Shown one piece after another: positions 47,221-55,195 of a stretch of DNA of 64,000 nucleotides. The notes beneath the pieces are model-generated. The model was not told the DNA's origin. It saw only the letters and a list, made by a program, of their open reading frames with translations, and made no database searches. The stretch covers positions 53,448 to 117,447 of the forward strand of contig JAAWAM010000029.1 in the NCBI GenBank assembly GCA_022792135.1. Direction: 5' to 3'. This DNA comes from Clostridia bacterium. GTDB taxonomy: Bacteria; Bacillota; Clostridia; TANB77; CAG-508. A program made the translations under genes and the position numbers. How positions within the stretch are numbered: the first letter of the stretch is position 1; every line of letters begins with the position of its first letter.

Positions 47221-47301
47221 TGTACAATTTAAAAAACTTTTTGTATAATATAAAAAAAGAGGAAAGATAGAACCGATTTGGCGACCGACTATCTTTTCTC
47301 T
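47221..47301 (+). ncRNA. Candidate small structured RNA with a TGTACA promoter
   Basis: TGTACA (47221-47226), 17-nt spacer and TATAAT (47244-47249) predict a start near 47256. The transcript would begin at once with the hairpin AGAGGAAAGATAG/CTATCTTTTCTCT (47258-47301). TGTACAA is the half-site of the S24 operator, so the repressor could block this promoter. Confidence 0.4.
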
Positions 47302-47481
47302 CTGTTAGACATACGCAATAAGCATATGCTATTTATATTATACACACCTTAAACGCTTGTGTCAAGCAAATTTTACATATTTTGGATGTAAATATTTTAC
47401 ATTAATTTGAATATATTAAATGGGGTTCTAAACTTAAAAATAGTGAATAGAATGAAATAGAACAAACAAAGGAGAAAAAAG
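47302..47481. other. Spacer before the Agr-like genes
   Basis: Contains TACGCAATAAGC (47315-47326), a word also seen at 25592 beside another regulator. I see nothing coding. Confidence 0.35.
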
Positions 47482-48024
47482 ATGTTAAATTTTATGATAA
47501 GTGTTATTTTAGGTGTGATTCCAGATGTATTCTTTTTAACATTTTTTATCACGCAAACAAAAGCTAAGAAAGAAAAAAGAAGAACTACTTTTATTTTAAT
47601 TTTCTTCGCTTATCTAGTATGCTTTACGATAAAAAGATATGATTTACTATATTATTCATTTTCAATCGGACTAATTTATGCCATATTAAAAGGAATTTAT
47701 CGAGATGACATAGAATTAATTGATATTGTAATTATCACATTAGCAGAAATACATATTTTGACAAGTTCTTATATCAGTTTCAAAATTTTTGGTAATTATA
47801 TGGAATATTATTATTTGGCATTAGCACTAGATAAAATTCTCATTTTATTACCATTACTATTTTCTAAAAAAATAAGCAAAATTTATAGAAGATATCGTGA
47901 ACTTTGGGATAGAAATAGCAATGAAAATAGAAGTTTAAAAAGTATAACAATAAGAAATCTTAGTATTATTAGTTTATGTCTTGCCATTATGGCAATATAT
48001 AATCATTTATTACTTATTATGTGA
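47482..48024 (+). CDS. Membrane protein upstream of the Agr-like peptide locus
   Basis: A 180-residue protein with about five or six hydrophobic helices (residues 5-25, 38-52, 60-70, 85-105, 112-130, 160-178) and a basic loop after helix 5 (SKKISKIYRRYRELWDRNSN). It has no kinase domain. It resembles the membrane half of AgrC-type sensors in length and topology only, and I cannot name the family. It starts at 47482 behind AAAGGAG and is followed 16 nt later by the candidate peptide gene, so it is the first gene of a three-gene Agr-like operon. It may help export or sense the peptide. Confidence 0.5.
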   Translation: MLNFMISVILGVIPDVFFLTFFITQTKAKKEKRRTTFILIFFAYLVCFTIKRYDLLYYSFSIGLIYAILKGIYRDDIELIDIVIITLAEIHILTSSYISFKIFGNYMEYYYLALALDKILILLPLLFSKKISKIYRRYRELWDRNSNENRSLKSITIRNLSIISLCLAIMAIYNHLLLIM

Positions 48025-48040
48025 AAGGAGGAATGGAAAA

Positions 48041-48112
48041 TGCAAATCAGAAATGAATGGCCACCAATTAACAGTATGTTTTGGTTTTGTGATACAGAAG
48101 ATGGGGAGTAGA
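48041..48112 (+). CDS. 23-residue candidate AgrD-like peptide precursor
   Basis: The ORF encodes MQIRNEWPPINSMFWFCDTE followed by DGE, with GAAAGGAGG before it. It ends 2 nt before the AgrB-like gene. The layout resembles AgrD: an N-terminal leader, a ring-forming residue followed by bulky hydrophobics, and an acidic tail. Ser12-Met-Phe-Trp-Phe could give a lactone ring (compare the C-L-W-F ring of C. perfringens), or Cys17 could be the nucleophile. The N-terminal amphipathic helix of AgrD is shorter than usual. Confidence 0.55.
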
Positions 48113-48114
48113 AA

Positions 48115-48750
48115 ATGAAACGTTTTTTATATGAATTACCAAGTTATTTATTTAGTATAATAGAAGGAATTCTAATTTTTATAATAGGGTATTATTTGAT
48201 TCAATTAGACTATGATCAAATATTATTTATTATGGTTACCTTTATGCTAGTTAGAAAAAATGCAGAAAAACCATGTCATTATAAATCATTAGTTAAATGT
48301 ATTGCTTTCACACTCATAATTTTTGGTTTTCTATTTATAGTAGCGAAGATTAATTTTACAATTTCATTAGTTATAACAGTTGTTGCAGCTAATATGCTAA
48401 CAGAAAAAGGAGATATCAGAGATACTTTTGAACATTTTAATAGAGGAAAAGAGAAAAAGTACATATACATAGAAAAATATATAGAAAATCATAAAGAAAG
48501 CATAGAAGTAAAAGAATTTGAACAAATGCTAAAAGAAATTAGTAATAAATATAAAGATAAATATAAGGTTAATTTTTTCGAAATTTATAAACTAAAGTTT
48601 CAAGACAAAAAAAGCCAAGATAAAATTATAGAAGAAAGCAATTTAAAAACTAGGCATGAAGTAATTAATGTACTAGATATGATAGCTGTTATGTTTTATT
48701 CCTATATGAATTTAAAAAATTTAGATGAAGAACTAACGAAAATAAGTTAG
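48115..48750 (+). CDS. AgrB-like membrane endopeptidase
   Basis: A 211-residue protein with several membrane helices in the N-terminal 110 residues. It carries the motif KPCHYKSLVKC, with His55 and Cys62 seven apart, exactly the spacing of the AgrB catalytic His-Cys pair (GGxHxxxxxxC); the Gly-Gly is replaced by Lys-Pro-Cys. AgrB cleaves and cyclises the AgrD peptide. The C-terminal 90 residues are soluble and charged, unlike AgrB, so this is a divergent or hybrid form. It follows the candidate peptide by 2 nt. Confidence 0.5.
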   Translation: MKRFLYELPSYLFSIIEGILIFIIGYYLIQLDYDQILFIMVTFMLVRKNAEKPCHYKSLVKCIAFTLIIFGFLFIVAKINFTISLVITVVAANMLTEKGDIRDTFEHFNRGKEKKYIYIEKYIENHKESIEVKEFEQMLKEISNKYKDKYKVNFFEIYKLKFQDKKSQDKIIEESNLKTRHEVINVLDMIAVMFYSYMNLKNLDEELTKIS

Positions 48751-48860
48751 TTCTTTTTCTTAGTATCAAAAATGCATCTTTCCTGAAATATAAAAAAATA
48801 AATAGTGTACACTGACATTTTATATGTCGAATATTGTAGAATGGTATCGATATCAAAAAA

Positions 48861-48872
48861 GAATACGTATTC
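48861..48872 (+). promoter_or_regulatory. 12-bp palindrome before a small basic gene
   Basis: GAATACGTATTC is a perfect palindrome about 20 nt upstream of the 45-residue gene. Confidence 0.35.
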
Positions 48873-48893
48873 AAAAGAAAAGGAGAGTATGTT

Positions 48894-49031
48894 ATGAAAA
48901 ATAAAGTATTAAAAGAAGTGAAAAAAGAATTAAATTGGAAAGAAAAAATTATTATTAAAATATTTAAAAAGACATTTAGTAAAATATATGACAAAATGAG
49001 AATTGTAGTAGTCAACAAACTATTAAAGTAA
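48894..49031 (+). CDS. 45-residue basic amphipathic protein
   Basis: The protein begins MKNKVLKEVKKELNWKEKII and continues with FKKTFSKIYDKMRIVVVNKLLK at its end. It has AAAAGGAGAG before its ATG. It is rich in Lys with an amphipathic helix pattern and no signal peptide. It sits just downstream of the AgrB-like gene with its own spacing and terminator. It could be a target or an accessory peptide of the Agr-like locus; I do not recognise it. Confidence 0.45.
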   Translation: MKNKVLKEVKKELNWKEKIIIKIFKKTFSKIYDKMRIVVVNKLLK

Positions 49032-49060
49032 AAACAGTTAAGATATAGTATACTATAAAA

Positions 49061-49099
49061 GCACCACAATCTTAGCATTTATCTTAGCATTTGTGGTGC
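49061..49099. terminator. Bidirectional terminator hairpin
   Basis: Arms GCACCACAA and TTGTGGTGC enclose TCTTAGCATTTATCTTAGCA, itself containing a direct repeat of CTTAGCATTTA. It lies between convergent genes. Confidence 0.6.
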
Positions 49100-49104
49100 A
49101 CCAT

Positions 49105-49941
49105 TTAATTTACCTCTTTAAAGAATCGATACTCATTGCCAGAAGTAGTTTTTCCTTTATAAGAGTATCCATTGGTACCAAGATCTTCTCCTAAAGGAAC
49201 ATCAAGTTTCATATTGTAAGCAAACTTTTGATTTAAATGATTTACAATATGAATGGTGAAGTTTAAAGTATAACTAATATCATCTAAATTAATGTTAGCT
49301 TCTTTTAAAACTTTACCATTAAAAGAAACCGTTTTCACATCCTCTGAAACAGAATAATTGGTTAAAATATCTTTATTCAAATAGCCTAAAGTAATTGGAT
49401 TAGAGCAATCTGTATAAAAAGTTGGCTCATCATAATTATTATTTTCGTTTTCTGGATTCGTACTAATAATTTTAAAATCGATTCTGTTATGGATAGGGTA
49501 TTCTATTTCTTTATATTTTCCAAAATGGAAGGGATTTTTATAGTTCAACATTTTAGACCCTTTGTCAAGTGGAGATGTCATAACAATATTATCAATATAG
49601 AGTTCTTTTATGGTATTTTCATCTGTCAACTCAGAACTAGATTGACTATTATCCAGATAAATTGATAAATCAGAATATTGACAAATACTTAAATCTTTTA
49701 AAGATTGATTCTCTGAATGGTCAATGGCATTTGCACTACTGTATAATAGAATTTTTTGTATACTAAAAACAGGTGTTTCATTTTCATCTGAGATTTCTAT
49801 CATCTGATTCGCAAACTTACTTTTTGTCAAAGTAGGAGAAAATATAAAATGATAGTAAAGTAAAAATAAAACAAAAGCTAAAATGATTAGGATTGCAAAA
49901 GCAAGTTTTACATTTTTTATTTTAAAATTTATTTTCTTCAT
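49105..49941 (-). CDS. Unknown extracytoplasmic protein with N-terminal anchor
   Basis: A 278-residue protein with one N-terminal membrane helix (about 11-32, VKLAFAILIILAFVLFLLYY) and an outside domain of roughly 240 residues. The domain is Ser/Asn-rich and probably beta-structured (TVSFNGKVLKEANINLDDIS, YTLNFTIHIVNHLNQKFAYN). I do not recognise it. It lies 26 nt downstream of the glucosaminidase gene on the same strand, so a cell-surface role in the same operon is likely. Confidence 0.55.
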   Translation of the reverse strand: MKKINFKIKNVKLAFAILIILAFVLFLLYYHFIFSPTLTKSKFANQMIEISDENETPVFSIQKILLYSSANAIDHSENQSLKDLSICQYSDLSIYLDNSQSSSELTDENTIKELYIDNIVMTSPLDKGSKMLNYKNPFHFGKYKEIEYPIHNRIDFKIISTNPENENNNYDEPTFYTDCSNPITLGYLNKDILTNYSVSEDVKTVSFNGKVLKEANINLDDISYTLNFTIHIVNHLNQKFAYNMKLDVPLGEDLGTNGYSYKGKTTSGNEYRFFKEVN

Positions 49942-49967
49942 TTCAAATCCTTTCTACAAAAATAGTA

Positions 49968-51359
49968 TTAAAGTCTATGATACAAAAATTCCATATAATT
50001 GAATACTTTTGTATGCCAATTTGGGTCACTTGCATATCGAGTATTTACACCAGCAACAGTAGGACCATTGTAATACCAACCAGCTGCTATTTCACCATCA
50101 TAAATCTTAGTTCCAGATGGATTTAAATAATATTTAACTAAAGATTTTGCAACAGTTTCAATTCCTTCTGCATAATTTGCAAATTCAAAAGAAGATTCAT
50201 AAGGGGTACTATCATAAGAACCATAACCAAATAAGTTCTTTTTATCTTGTGCAATTTGTGAAGTTCCCCATCCACTTTCGTGAATTGCCATGGAAGCTAA
50301 AAAAATACCATTTAGATTATATTTTTTCTCCATATTGTAAAAAACTTGATAATTGTCTTGGAATATTTTATGGGTATCATTTGGTAAATTAGTAAATATC
50401 TTTTTATAATCATTTAAAGTAAGTCCACTTACTTTATTTAATTCCATACTAATATTAATTTTTAATAAAATTCTTTGAATTCTATTTTTTTCTACAATGT
50501 TTGGTGTTGTATAAGAAGAAGTTAAATTAGAAGTTTTAATATATCCTTCTATACCATCAAAAGAAACTTTACACCATTCTTCACTTGGTAACTCTAGTAA
50601 TTTTACATCAATACTTTTTTTGATTTCAGCTATGTCAGAAGAAGTAGTATCTGAAGATTCTTTTAATTTGGCATCATTTACAAAATAAAGGATATCTCCA
50701 ATATGTACTTTATGCTTTGCTAAAAATTCAGAAGTACCAAGGTTAATGATTTTTGGAGTAGGTTCTTCTAGCTTTTCTTTGGCTAATATAATTTCTTCTA
50801 CCAAGTTTCCATTTTCATAAGTTTTAACAGCAGTTACCTTATCTTTCCCTAACAATCCTTCTTGCAGAATAACTTCTTCTCCTTTTGGTAAAGTAGGAGT
50901 ATTATGATAGGTTGTTTCGAATTCTACTTCACGTTCTTCTACGGCTTGTTCTTTTACACGATCCATATCTGTATTTTCAGAAATGATACTTTGCATATTT
51001 AAACTATGTCTATTTAGTTCATACTCAGATTGGTTATCTAAAGTATCCACTTTTGCATAACTTTCTTTAAAAGGCATATCTTTTGGAAAAAATAAAGCCA
51101 TTGAAACGATTAAAATACTACATCCAGTTATAATGTGTGATAACTTTAAATCTGTTGTTTTGCGTTTATTTCGATTTTGTGAATTGGGAATAGAAGCAAA
51201 AAGATTAAAATTTTTCTTTGCTTTGGATTTTTTAGCATGTTTCATTTGTTCAGCATAGGCTTGCTGTGCATTAGGATTATTTCTAATTTCTTGTAATTCT
51301 TTAAATACATCAGACAAATTTTTATTTTCATGAGGATAAGAATCTTTTGCATTTAACAT
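49968..51359 (-). CDS. Membrane-anchored N-acetylglucosaminidase with SH3-type domain
   Basis: A 463-residue wall hydrolase of the glucosaminidase (FlgJ/LytD-like) family. It has a cytoplasmic N-terminus of about 80 residues, a membrane helix (near 90-108, LSHIITGCSILIVSMALFF), a long extracellular linker, and an SH3-like segment (about 260-330, EEWCKVSFDGIEGYIKTSNL). The C-terminal catalytic domain has LNGIFLASMAIHESGWGTS with the catalytic Glu, followed by KKNLFGYGSYDSTPYES and NTRYASDPNWHTKVFNYMEF. The ATG 51359 with AAGGAG before it is preferred to the much longer open frame that reaches 51602 and would overlap rnc. Confidence 0.85.
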   Translation of the reverse strand: MLNAKDSYPHENKNLSDVFKELQEIRNNPNAQQAYAEQMKHAKKSKAKKNFNLFASIPNSQNRNKRKTTDLKLSHIITGCSILIVSMALFFPKDMPFKESYAKVDTLDNQSEYELNRHSLNMQSIISENTDMDRVKEQAVEEREVEFETTYHNTPTLPKGEEVILQEGLLGKDKVTAVKTYENGNLVEEIILAKEKLEEPTPKIINLGTSEFLAKHKVHIGDILYFVNDAKLKESSDTTSSDIAEIKKSIDVKLLELPSEEWCKVSFDGIEGYIKTSNLTSSYTTPNIVEKNRIQRILLKINISMELNKVSGLTLNDYKKIFTNLPNDTHKIFQDNYQVFYNMEKKYNLNGIFLASMAIHESGWGTSQIAQDKKNLFGYGSYDSTPYESSFEFANYAEGIETVAKSLVKYYLNPSGTKIYDGEIAAGWYYNGPTVAGVNTRYASDPNWHTKVFNYMEFLYHRL

Positions 51360-51467
51360 AGCTTTATTCTCCTTTTTTTGATAAATTAATACAAATTCAT
51401 TATATAATAACAAATGAATTCTGTCCATAAATTTTGATGAAAAACATAAAGATAGTATTGGAATCAC

Positions 51468-51495
51468 TTGCAAATTTTGTAAAATAGTATATAAT
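51468..51495 (+). promoter_or_regulatory. Promoter of rnc
   Basis: TTGCAA (51468-51473), 16-nt spacer, TATAAT (51490-51495), 25 nt before the ATG. Confidence 0.65.
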
Positions 51496-51520
51496 AATAG
51501 GAGAAAAATAGGAGGAAAAA

Positions 51521-52195
51521 ATGGAATTAGAAAAAGTGGAAAAAAGTATTGGATATACCTTTTGCAACAAAGACCTTTTAAAAACAGCGCTAACACATAC
51601 ATCTTATGCCTATGAAAATAAAGTAGAAAGCAACGAGAAATTAGAGTTTTTAGGGGATAGCATTTTAGAATTTATATCAAGTAAATACATTTATGGTAAA
51701 TATCCAAAATTAAAAGAAGGAGAAATGACTAAAGTTAGAGCAACCGTGGTATGTGAAAAAAGTTTATATAAAATAGCAAAATTGCATAATTTTAGTGATT
51801 TCTTATACTTAGGAAAATCGGAACAAAAAACAGGTGGTAGCCAAAGACCAGCTATTTTAGCAGATAGTGTAGAAGCAGTCATAGCAGCCATTTATTTAGA
51901 CGGTGGAATCGAACAGACAAACAAGTTTATTATAAAAAATCTAGAAAAAGAAATAGAGATGGCAACCAAACATGTAGGAGATAAAGATTATAAAACAGTA
52001 CTGCAAGAAAAGCTTCAAATAAATGGAGAAGTAAAAATCGAATATAAAATTTTAAAAGAGATTGGTCCAGATCATGATAAGACTTTTGAAGCAGAAGTAA
52101 TATGCAATGGAAAGATACTGGCAAAAGGAAAAGGGAAAAGCAAAAAAGAAGCACAAATGCAAGCGGCAAAAAAAGCATTAAAAAATTTAAAGTAG
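51521..52195 (+). CDS. rnc: Ribonuclease III
   Basis: A 224-residue double-strand-specific endonuclease. The catalytic signature NEKLEFLGDSILEF lies near residue 38, with the second acidic site in ADSVEAVIAAIYLDGG near 113. The C-terminal double-stranded-RNA-binding domain begins DYKTVLQEKLQ and ends AKGKGKSKKEAQMQAAKKAL. It starts at 51521 behind AGGAGG. It is first of a unit with the radical SAM gene (15-nt gap). Confidence 0.97.
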   Translation: MELEKVEKSIGYTFCNKDLLKTALTHTSYAYENKVESNEKLEFLGDSILEFISSKYIYGKYPKLKEGEMTKVRATVVCEKSLYKIAKLHNFSDFLYLGKSEQKTGGSQRPAILADSVEAVIAAIYLDGGIEQTNKFIIKNLEKEIEMATKHVGDKDYKTVLQEKLQINGEVKIEYKILKEIGPDHDKTFEAEVICNGKILAKGKGKSKKEAQMQAAKKALKNLK

Positions 52196-52210
52196 AAAAG
52201 AGGTAAATCT

Positions 52211-53254
52211 ATGAAAAAACAATATATAATACCGATATTTGTACCACACTTAGGATGCCCAAACGACTGTATTTTTTGTAACCAAAAATCCATTAGTGGA
52301 CAAAAAAAGAATATGACAAAAGAAGAAACAAAAAAAATAATAGATGATTACCTAAAAAGTATAAAAAAAGAAGAAGCAAAAATAGAAATTGCATTTTTCG
52401 GAGGAAGCTTTACAGCAATTGAGCCAAAAAGGCAAGAAGAATTATTACAAGTAGCTTATGAATATGTAAAAAATGGGCAAGTAGAAAGCATAAGAATTTC
52501 AACAAGACCAGACAGCATTGATAAAGAAGTTTTAAAAAGACTAAAAAAATATAAAGTAAAGACCATTGAATTAGGAGTGCAATCAGCTAATGATTATATC
52601 TTAAAAAGAGCCCATCGAGGGCATACTTTTAAAGAGGTAAAAAAAGCTTCTAAAATGATAAGATGGAATGGATTTAAATTAGGACATCAAATGATGGTAG
52701 GATTACCAGAAAGTACAAGAATAGATGAGATAAACACGGCAAAAGCACTTGTTAAATTAAAGCCAAAAATGGTAAGGATTTATCCTGTTTTAGTAGTAAA
52801 AAATACAAAACTAGAAAAAGAATATAAAGAAGGAACATATGAACCATTATCGGTTGTACAAGCAGTTGAAGTATGCAAGGAAATAGTAAGAATATTTGCT
52901 GACAAAAATATTGATATTATTAGAGTTGGACTTCAAAGTACAGAAGAAATATCCAATCCAGAAAGCAAAAAAAGTGAAGTGGTAGCAGGACCCTATCACG
53001 AAGCGTTTAGACAATTAGTAGAATCAGCAATGTGGTATGATGCAATTGTAGCCAAGATAAAGAAATTAAATATGAAAGTAAAAGAAGTAGAAGTAACCGT
53101 TAACCCAATCGATGCGAATCATGTCATTGGTCACAAAAAAGAAAATGTAATCAAATTAAAAGAAACCTATGATGTGAATTTGATTTTAAAACAAGATGAA
53201 AATATAAAACAAGGAAAATCAAAAATAAAAATCACAAAAACCTATACCAATTAA
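52211..53254 (+). CDS. Elp3-like radical SAM protein
   Basis: A 347-residue radical SAM enzyme. The cluster motif CPNDCIFCNQKSISGQ (CxxxCxxC) lies near residue 17, then AFFGGSFTAI and IRISTRPDSID, RVGLQSTEEIS. It matches the short Elp3/COG1243-type proteins that in Clostridia sit next to rnc. It lacks the GNAT acetyltransferase domain of full Elp3. Presumed role is RNA or cofactor modification. It starts at 52211 behind AAAAGAGG. Confidence 0.85.
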   Translation: MKKQYIIPIFVPHLGCPNDCIFCNQKSISGQKKNMTKEETKKIIDDYLKSIKKEEAKIEIAFFGGSFTAIEPKRQEELLQVAYEYVKNGQVESIRISTRPDSIDKEVLKRLKKYKVKTIELGVQSANDYILKRAHRGHTFKEVKKASKMIRWNGFKLGHQMMVGLPESTRIDEINTAKALVKLKPKMVRIYPVLVVKNTKLEKEYKEGTYEPLSVVQAVEVCKEIVRIFADKNIDIIRVGLQSTEEISNPESKKSEVVAGPYHEAFRQLVESAMWYDAIVAKIKKLNMKVKEVEVTVNPIDANHVIGHKKENVIKLKETYDVNLILKQDENIKQGKSKIKITKTYTN

Positions 53255-53255
53255 T

Positions 53256-53297
53256 AAAAAAGTCAAGATAAATCAGAAAAATTATCTTGACTTTTTT
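53256..53297 (+). terminator. Terminator after the radical SAM gene
   Basis: Perfect arms AAAAAAGTCAAGATAA and TTATCTTGACTTTTTT. Confidence 0.9.
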
Positions 53298-53343
53298 GCA
53301 TAAATTACCAGTCGTTTACAAATACTAAGAAAAAGGTGATTTT

Positions 53344-54204
53344 ATGAATAGGGAGAAAAAATTGAATCAAAAGAAAAGAATGATAGAAATAGGGGGAACT
53401 ATTTTAGGTTCTTTTATAATAGCAGTTGGAGTGTCACTATTTCTATTACCAAACCAGTTATCATCAGGAGGAATATCTGGAATTGCAACCATTACGTATT
53501 ACTTATTTCGTATACCAATGGGAACCATGATATTGTTAATTAATATACCATTATTTATCATTTCTCTTTATAAAGTGGGAAAAAGCTTTTTCTTGAAATC
53601 TCTAGTAGGAACAATTTCATTATCTATTTTTATTGATTTGTTAGATAAAGTAAAACCACTTACACAAGACAGATTTTTAGCTTGTGTTTATGGAGGCATT
53701 ATCATAGGATTCGGAACGGCTATTTTACTAAAAGCACACTCTTCAACAGGGGGAAGTGATTTAGTTAGTTATGTAGCAAAAAAATATAAACCAACCATAA
53801 GAACCAGTAATATTATTACTATAATTGATATTGTAATTATTATTTTCAATGTGATATTTTTTAAAGAAATAGAAATTGGTTTGTATTCTGCTATTGCAAT
53901 CTATTTAATGGGAAAAATAATAGATATTGTTTTTGAGGGGGTATATTTTACAAAATTAATTTTAATTATTTCAGATAAAACAGAAGAAATCGCAAAAGAA
54001 ATAGAGGAGAAAATACAAAGAGGAGCAACAGGTCTGTACGGAAAAGGGATGTATACCAATCAAGAAAAACTGGTATTAATGTGTGCAGCTTCTAGAAAAG
54101 ATGTAGGAAGGATAAAAATGATAGCAAGAGGAATTGACCAAAAGAGTTTTATTATCATAACAAATTCAAGGGAAGTAGTAGGGCTAGGATTTAAAAAAAT
54201 TTAG
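53344..54204 (+). CDS. YitT-family membrane protein
   Basis: A 286-residue protein with five membrane helices in the first 200 residues (DUF161 repeats, including LPNQLSSGGISGIATITYYL and LKAHSSTGGSDLVSYVAKKY) and a C-terminal cytoplasmic DUF2179 domain (GATGLYGKGMYTNQEKLVLM, then FIIITNSREVVGLGFK). The family is widespread in Bacillota with poorly known function. It starts at 53344 behind AAAAAGGTG. Confidence 0.92.
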   Translation: MNREKKLNQKKRMIEIGGTILGSFIIAVGVSLFLLPNQLSSGGISGIATITYYLFRIPMGTMILLINIPLFIISLYKVGKSFFLKSLVGTISLSIFIDLLDKVKPLTQDRFLACVYGGIIIGFGTAILLKAHSSTGGSDLVSYVAKKYKPTIRTSNIITIIDIVIIIFNVIFFKEIEIGLYSAIAIYLMGKIIDIVFEGVYFTKLILIISDKTEEIAKEIEEKIQRGATGLYGKGMYTNQEKLVLMCAASRKDVGRIKMIARGIDQKSFIIITNSREVVGLGFKKI

Positions 54205-54207
54205 AAG

Positions 54208-54239
54208 AAAAAGAATAGGTATTTAGTCTATTCTTTTTG
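54208..54239 (+). terminator. Terminator after the YitT gene
   Basis: Arms AAAAAGAATAG and CTATTCTTTTT with a 9-nt loop. Confidence 0.8.
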
Positions 54240-54285
54240 CTAAATTTATGGTAATATAGAATAAAGAAAAGAGAGGTTATTTAAA

Positions 54286-55152
54286 ATGAAAGAGCAAAAA
54301 TATAAATTAAAAAGCATAGATTCTTTTCGATTAAAAGACATTTTTGAATGTGGACAATGCTTTCGATGGAACCAACAAGAAGATGAAAGTTATACAGGAA
54401 TATTTGGAAATAATGTATTAAATATAAAACAACAAAAAGATGAAATTATCTTTCAAGGGATTTGTGAAGAAGAGATCCAACAGACCGTAGAAAACTATTT
54501 TGATTTAAATCGTGATTACGAAAAAATAAAAGAAAAACTAGCAAAAATGGATAACCATATGAAAATTAGTGTTGAGCATGGAAAGGGAATTCGAATTTTA
54601 AATCAGGAACTTTGGGAAACGATTATTTCTTTTATTATATCTGCTAATAATAATATTCCAAGGATCAAAGGAATTATAGAAAGAATTTCTAAAAAGTATG
54701 GAAATAAGATAGTATATAAAGGTAAGGAATATCATACATTTCCAACACCAGAGCAACTAAAAAATGTAACAGTAGAAGAATATCGAAAAATGGGATTAGG
54801 TTTCAGAGATGTCCGTTTATATCAAACAACACAAATGGTATTAGACAAGACAGTAGATTTAGAAAAAATGAAAACAAATTCAAATACACAAGAAGTAAGA
54901 GAAGAGTTATTAAAACTAGCAGGAGTAGGACCGAAAGTGGCAGATTGTATTTTACTATTTTCAGATTTAAAAAGATTAGAAGTATTTCCCATTGATGTAT
55001 GGGTAAGAAGAGTTATGAATGATTTATATATAAAACAAGACAACGAAAATAAAGTCAGTAAAAAACAAATTGAAACCATGGCACAAGAAAAATTCGGAGA
55101 TTTAGCGGGTCTTGCACAACAATACTTATTTTATTGGAGGCGAGAAGCTTAG
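54286..55152 (+). CDS. ogg: 8-oxoguanine DNA glycosylase/lyase (Ogg, HhH-GPD)
   Basis: A 288-residue base-excision enzyme. The OGG N-terminal domain includes FRLKDIFECGQCFRWNQQED. The middle helical domain includes ETIISFIISANNNIPRIKGI. The helix-hairpin-helix-GPD motif is LAGVGPKVADCILLFS with the catalytic Lys, and the catalytic Asp follows in VFPIDVWVRRVM. The C-terminal LAQQYLFYWRREA is typical. It starts at 54286 behind AGAGAGG. Confidence 0.92.
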   Translation: MKEQKYKLKSIDSFRLKDIFECGQCFRWNQQEDESYTGIFGNNVLNIKQQKDEIIFQGICEEEIQQTVENYFDLNRDYEKIKEKLAKMDNHMKISVEHGKGIRILNQELWETIISFIISANNNIPRIKGIIERISKKYGNKIVYKGKEYHTFPTPEQLKNVTVEEYRKMGLGFRDVRLYQTTQMVLDKTVDLEKMKTNSNTQEVREELLKLAGVGPKVADCILLFSDLKRLEVFPIDVWVRRVMNDLYIKQDNENKVSKKQIETMAQEKFGDLAGLAQQYLFYWRREA

Positions 55153-55195
55153 CAAAAAGGTAAAAAATCAAGATTAGGAAAGGGGAAGTTAGGAA

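Noticed and set aside
51360-51602. N-terminal extension of the glucosaminidase gene
   Set aside because: The extra 81 residues would overlap the rnc start and lack a ribosome site, while ATG 51359 has AAGGAG.
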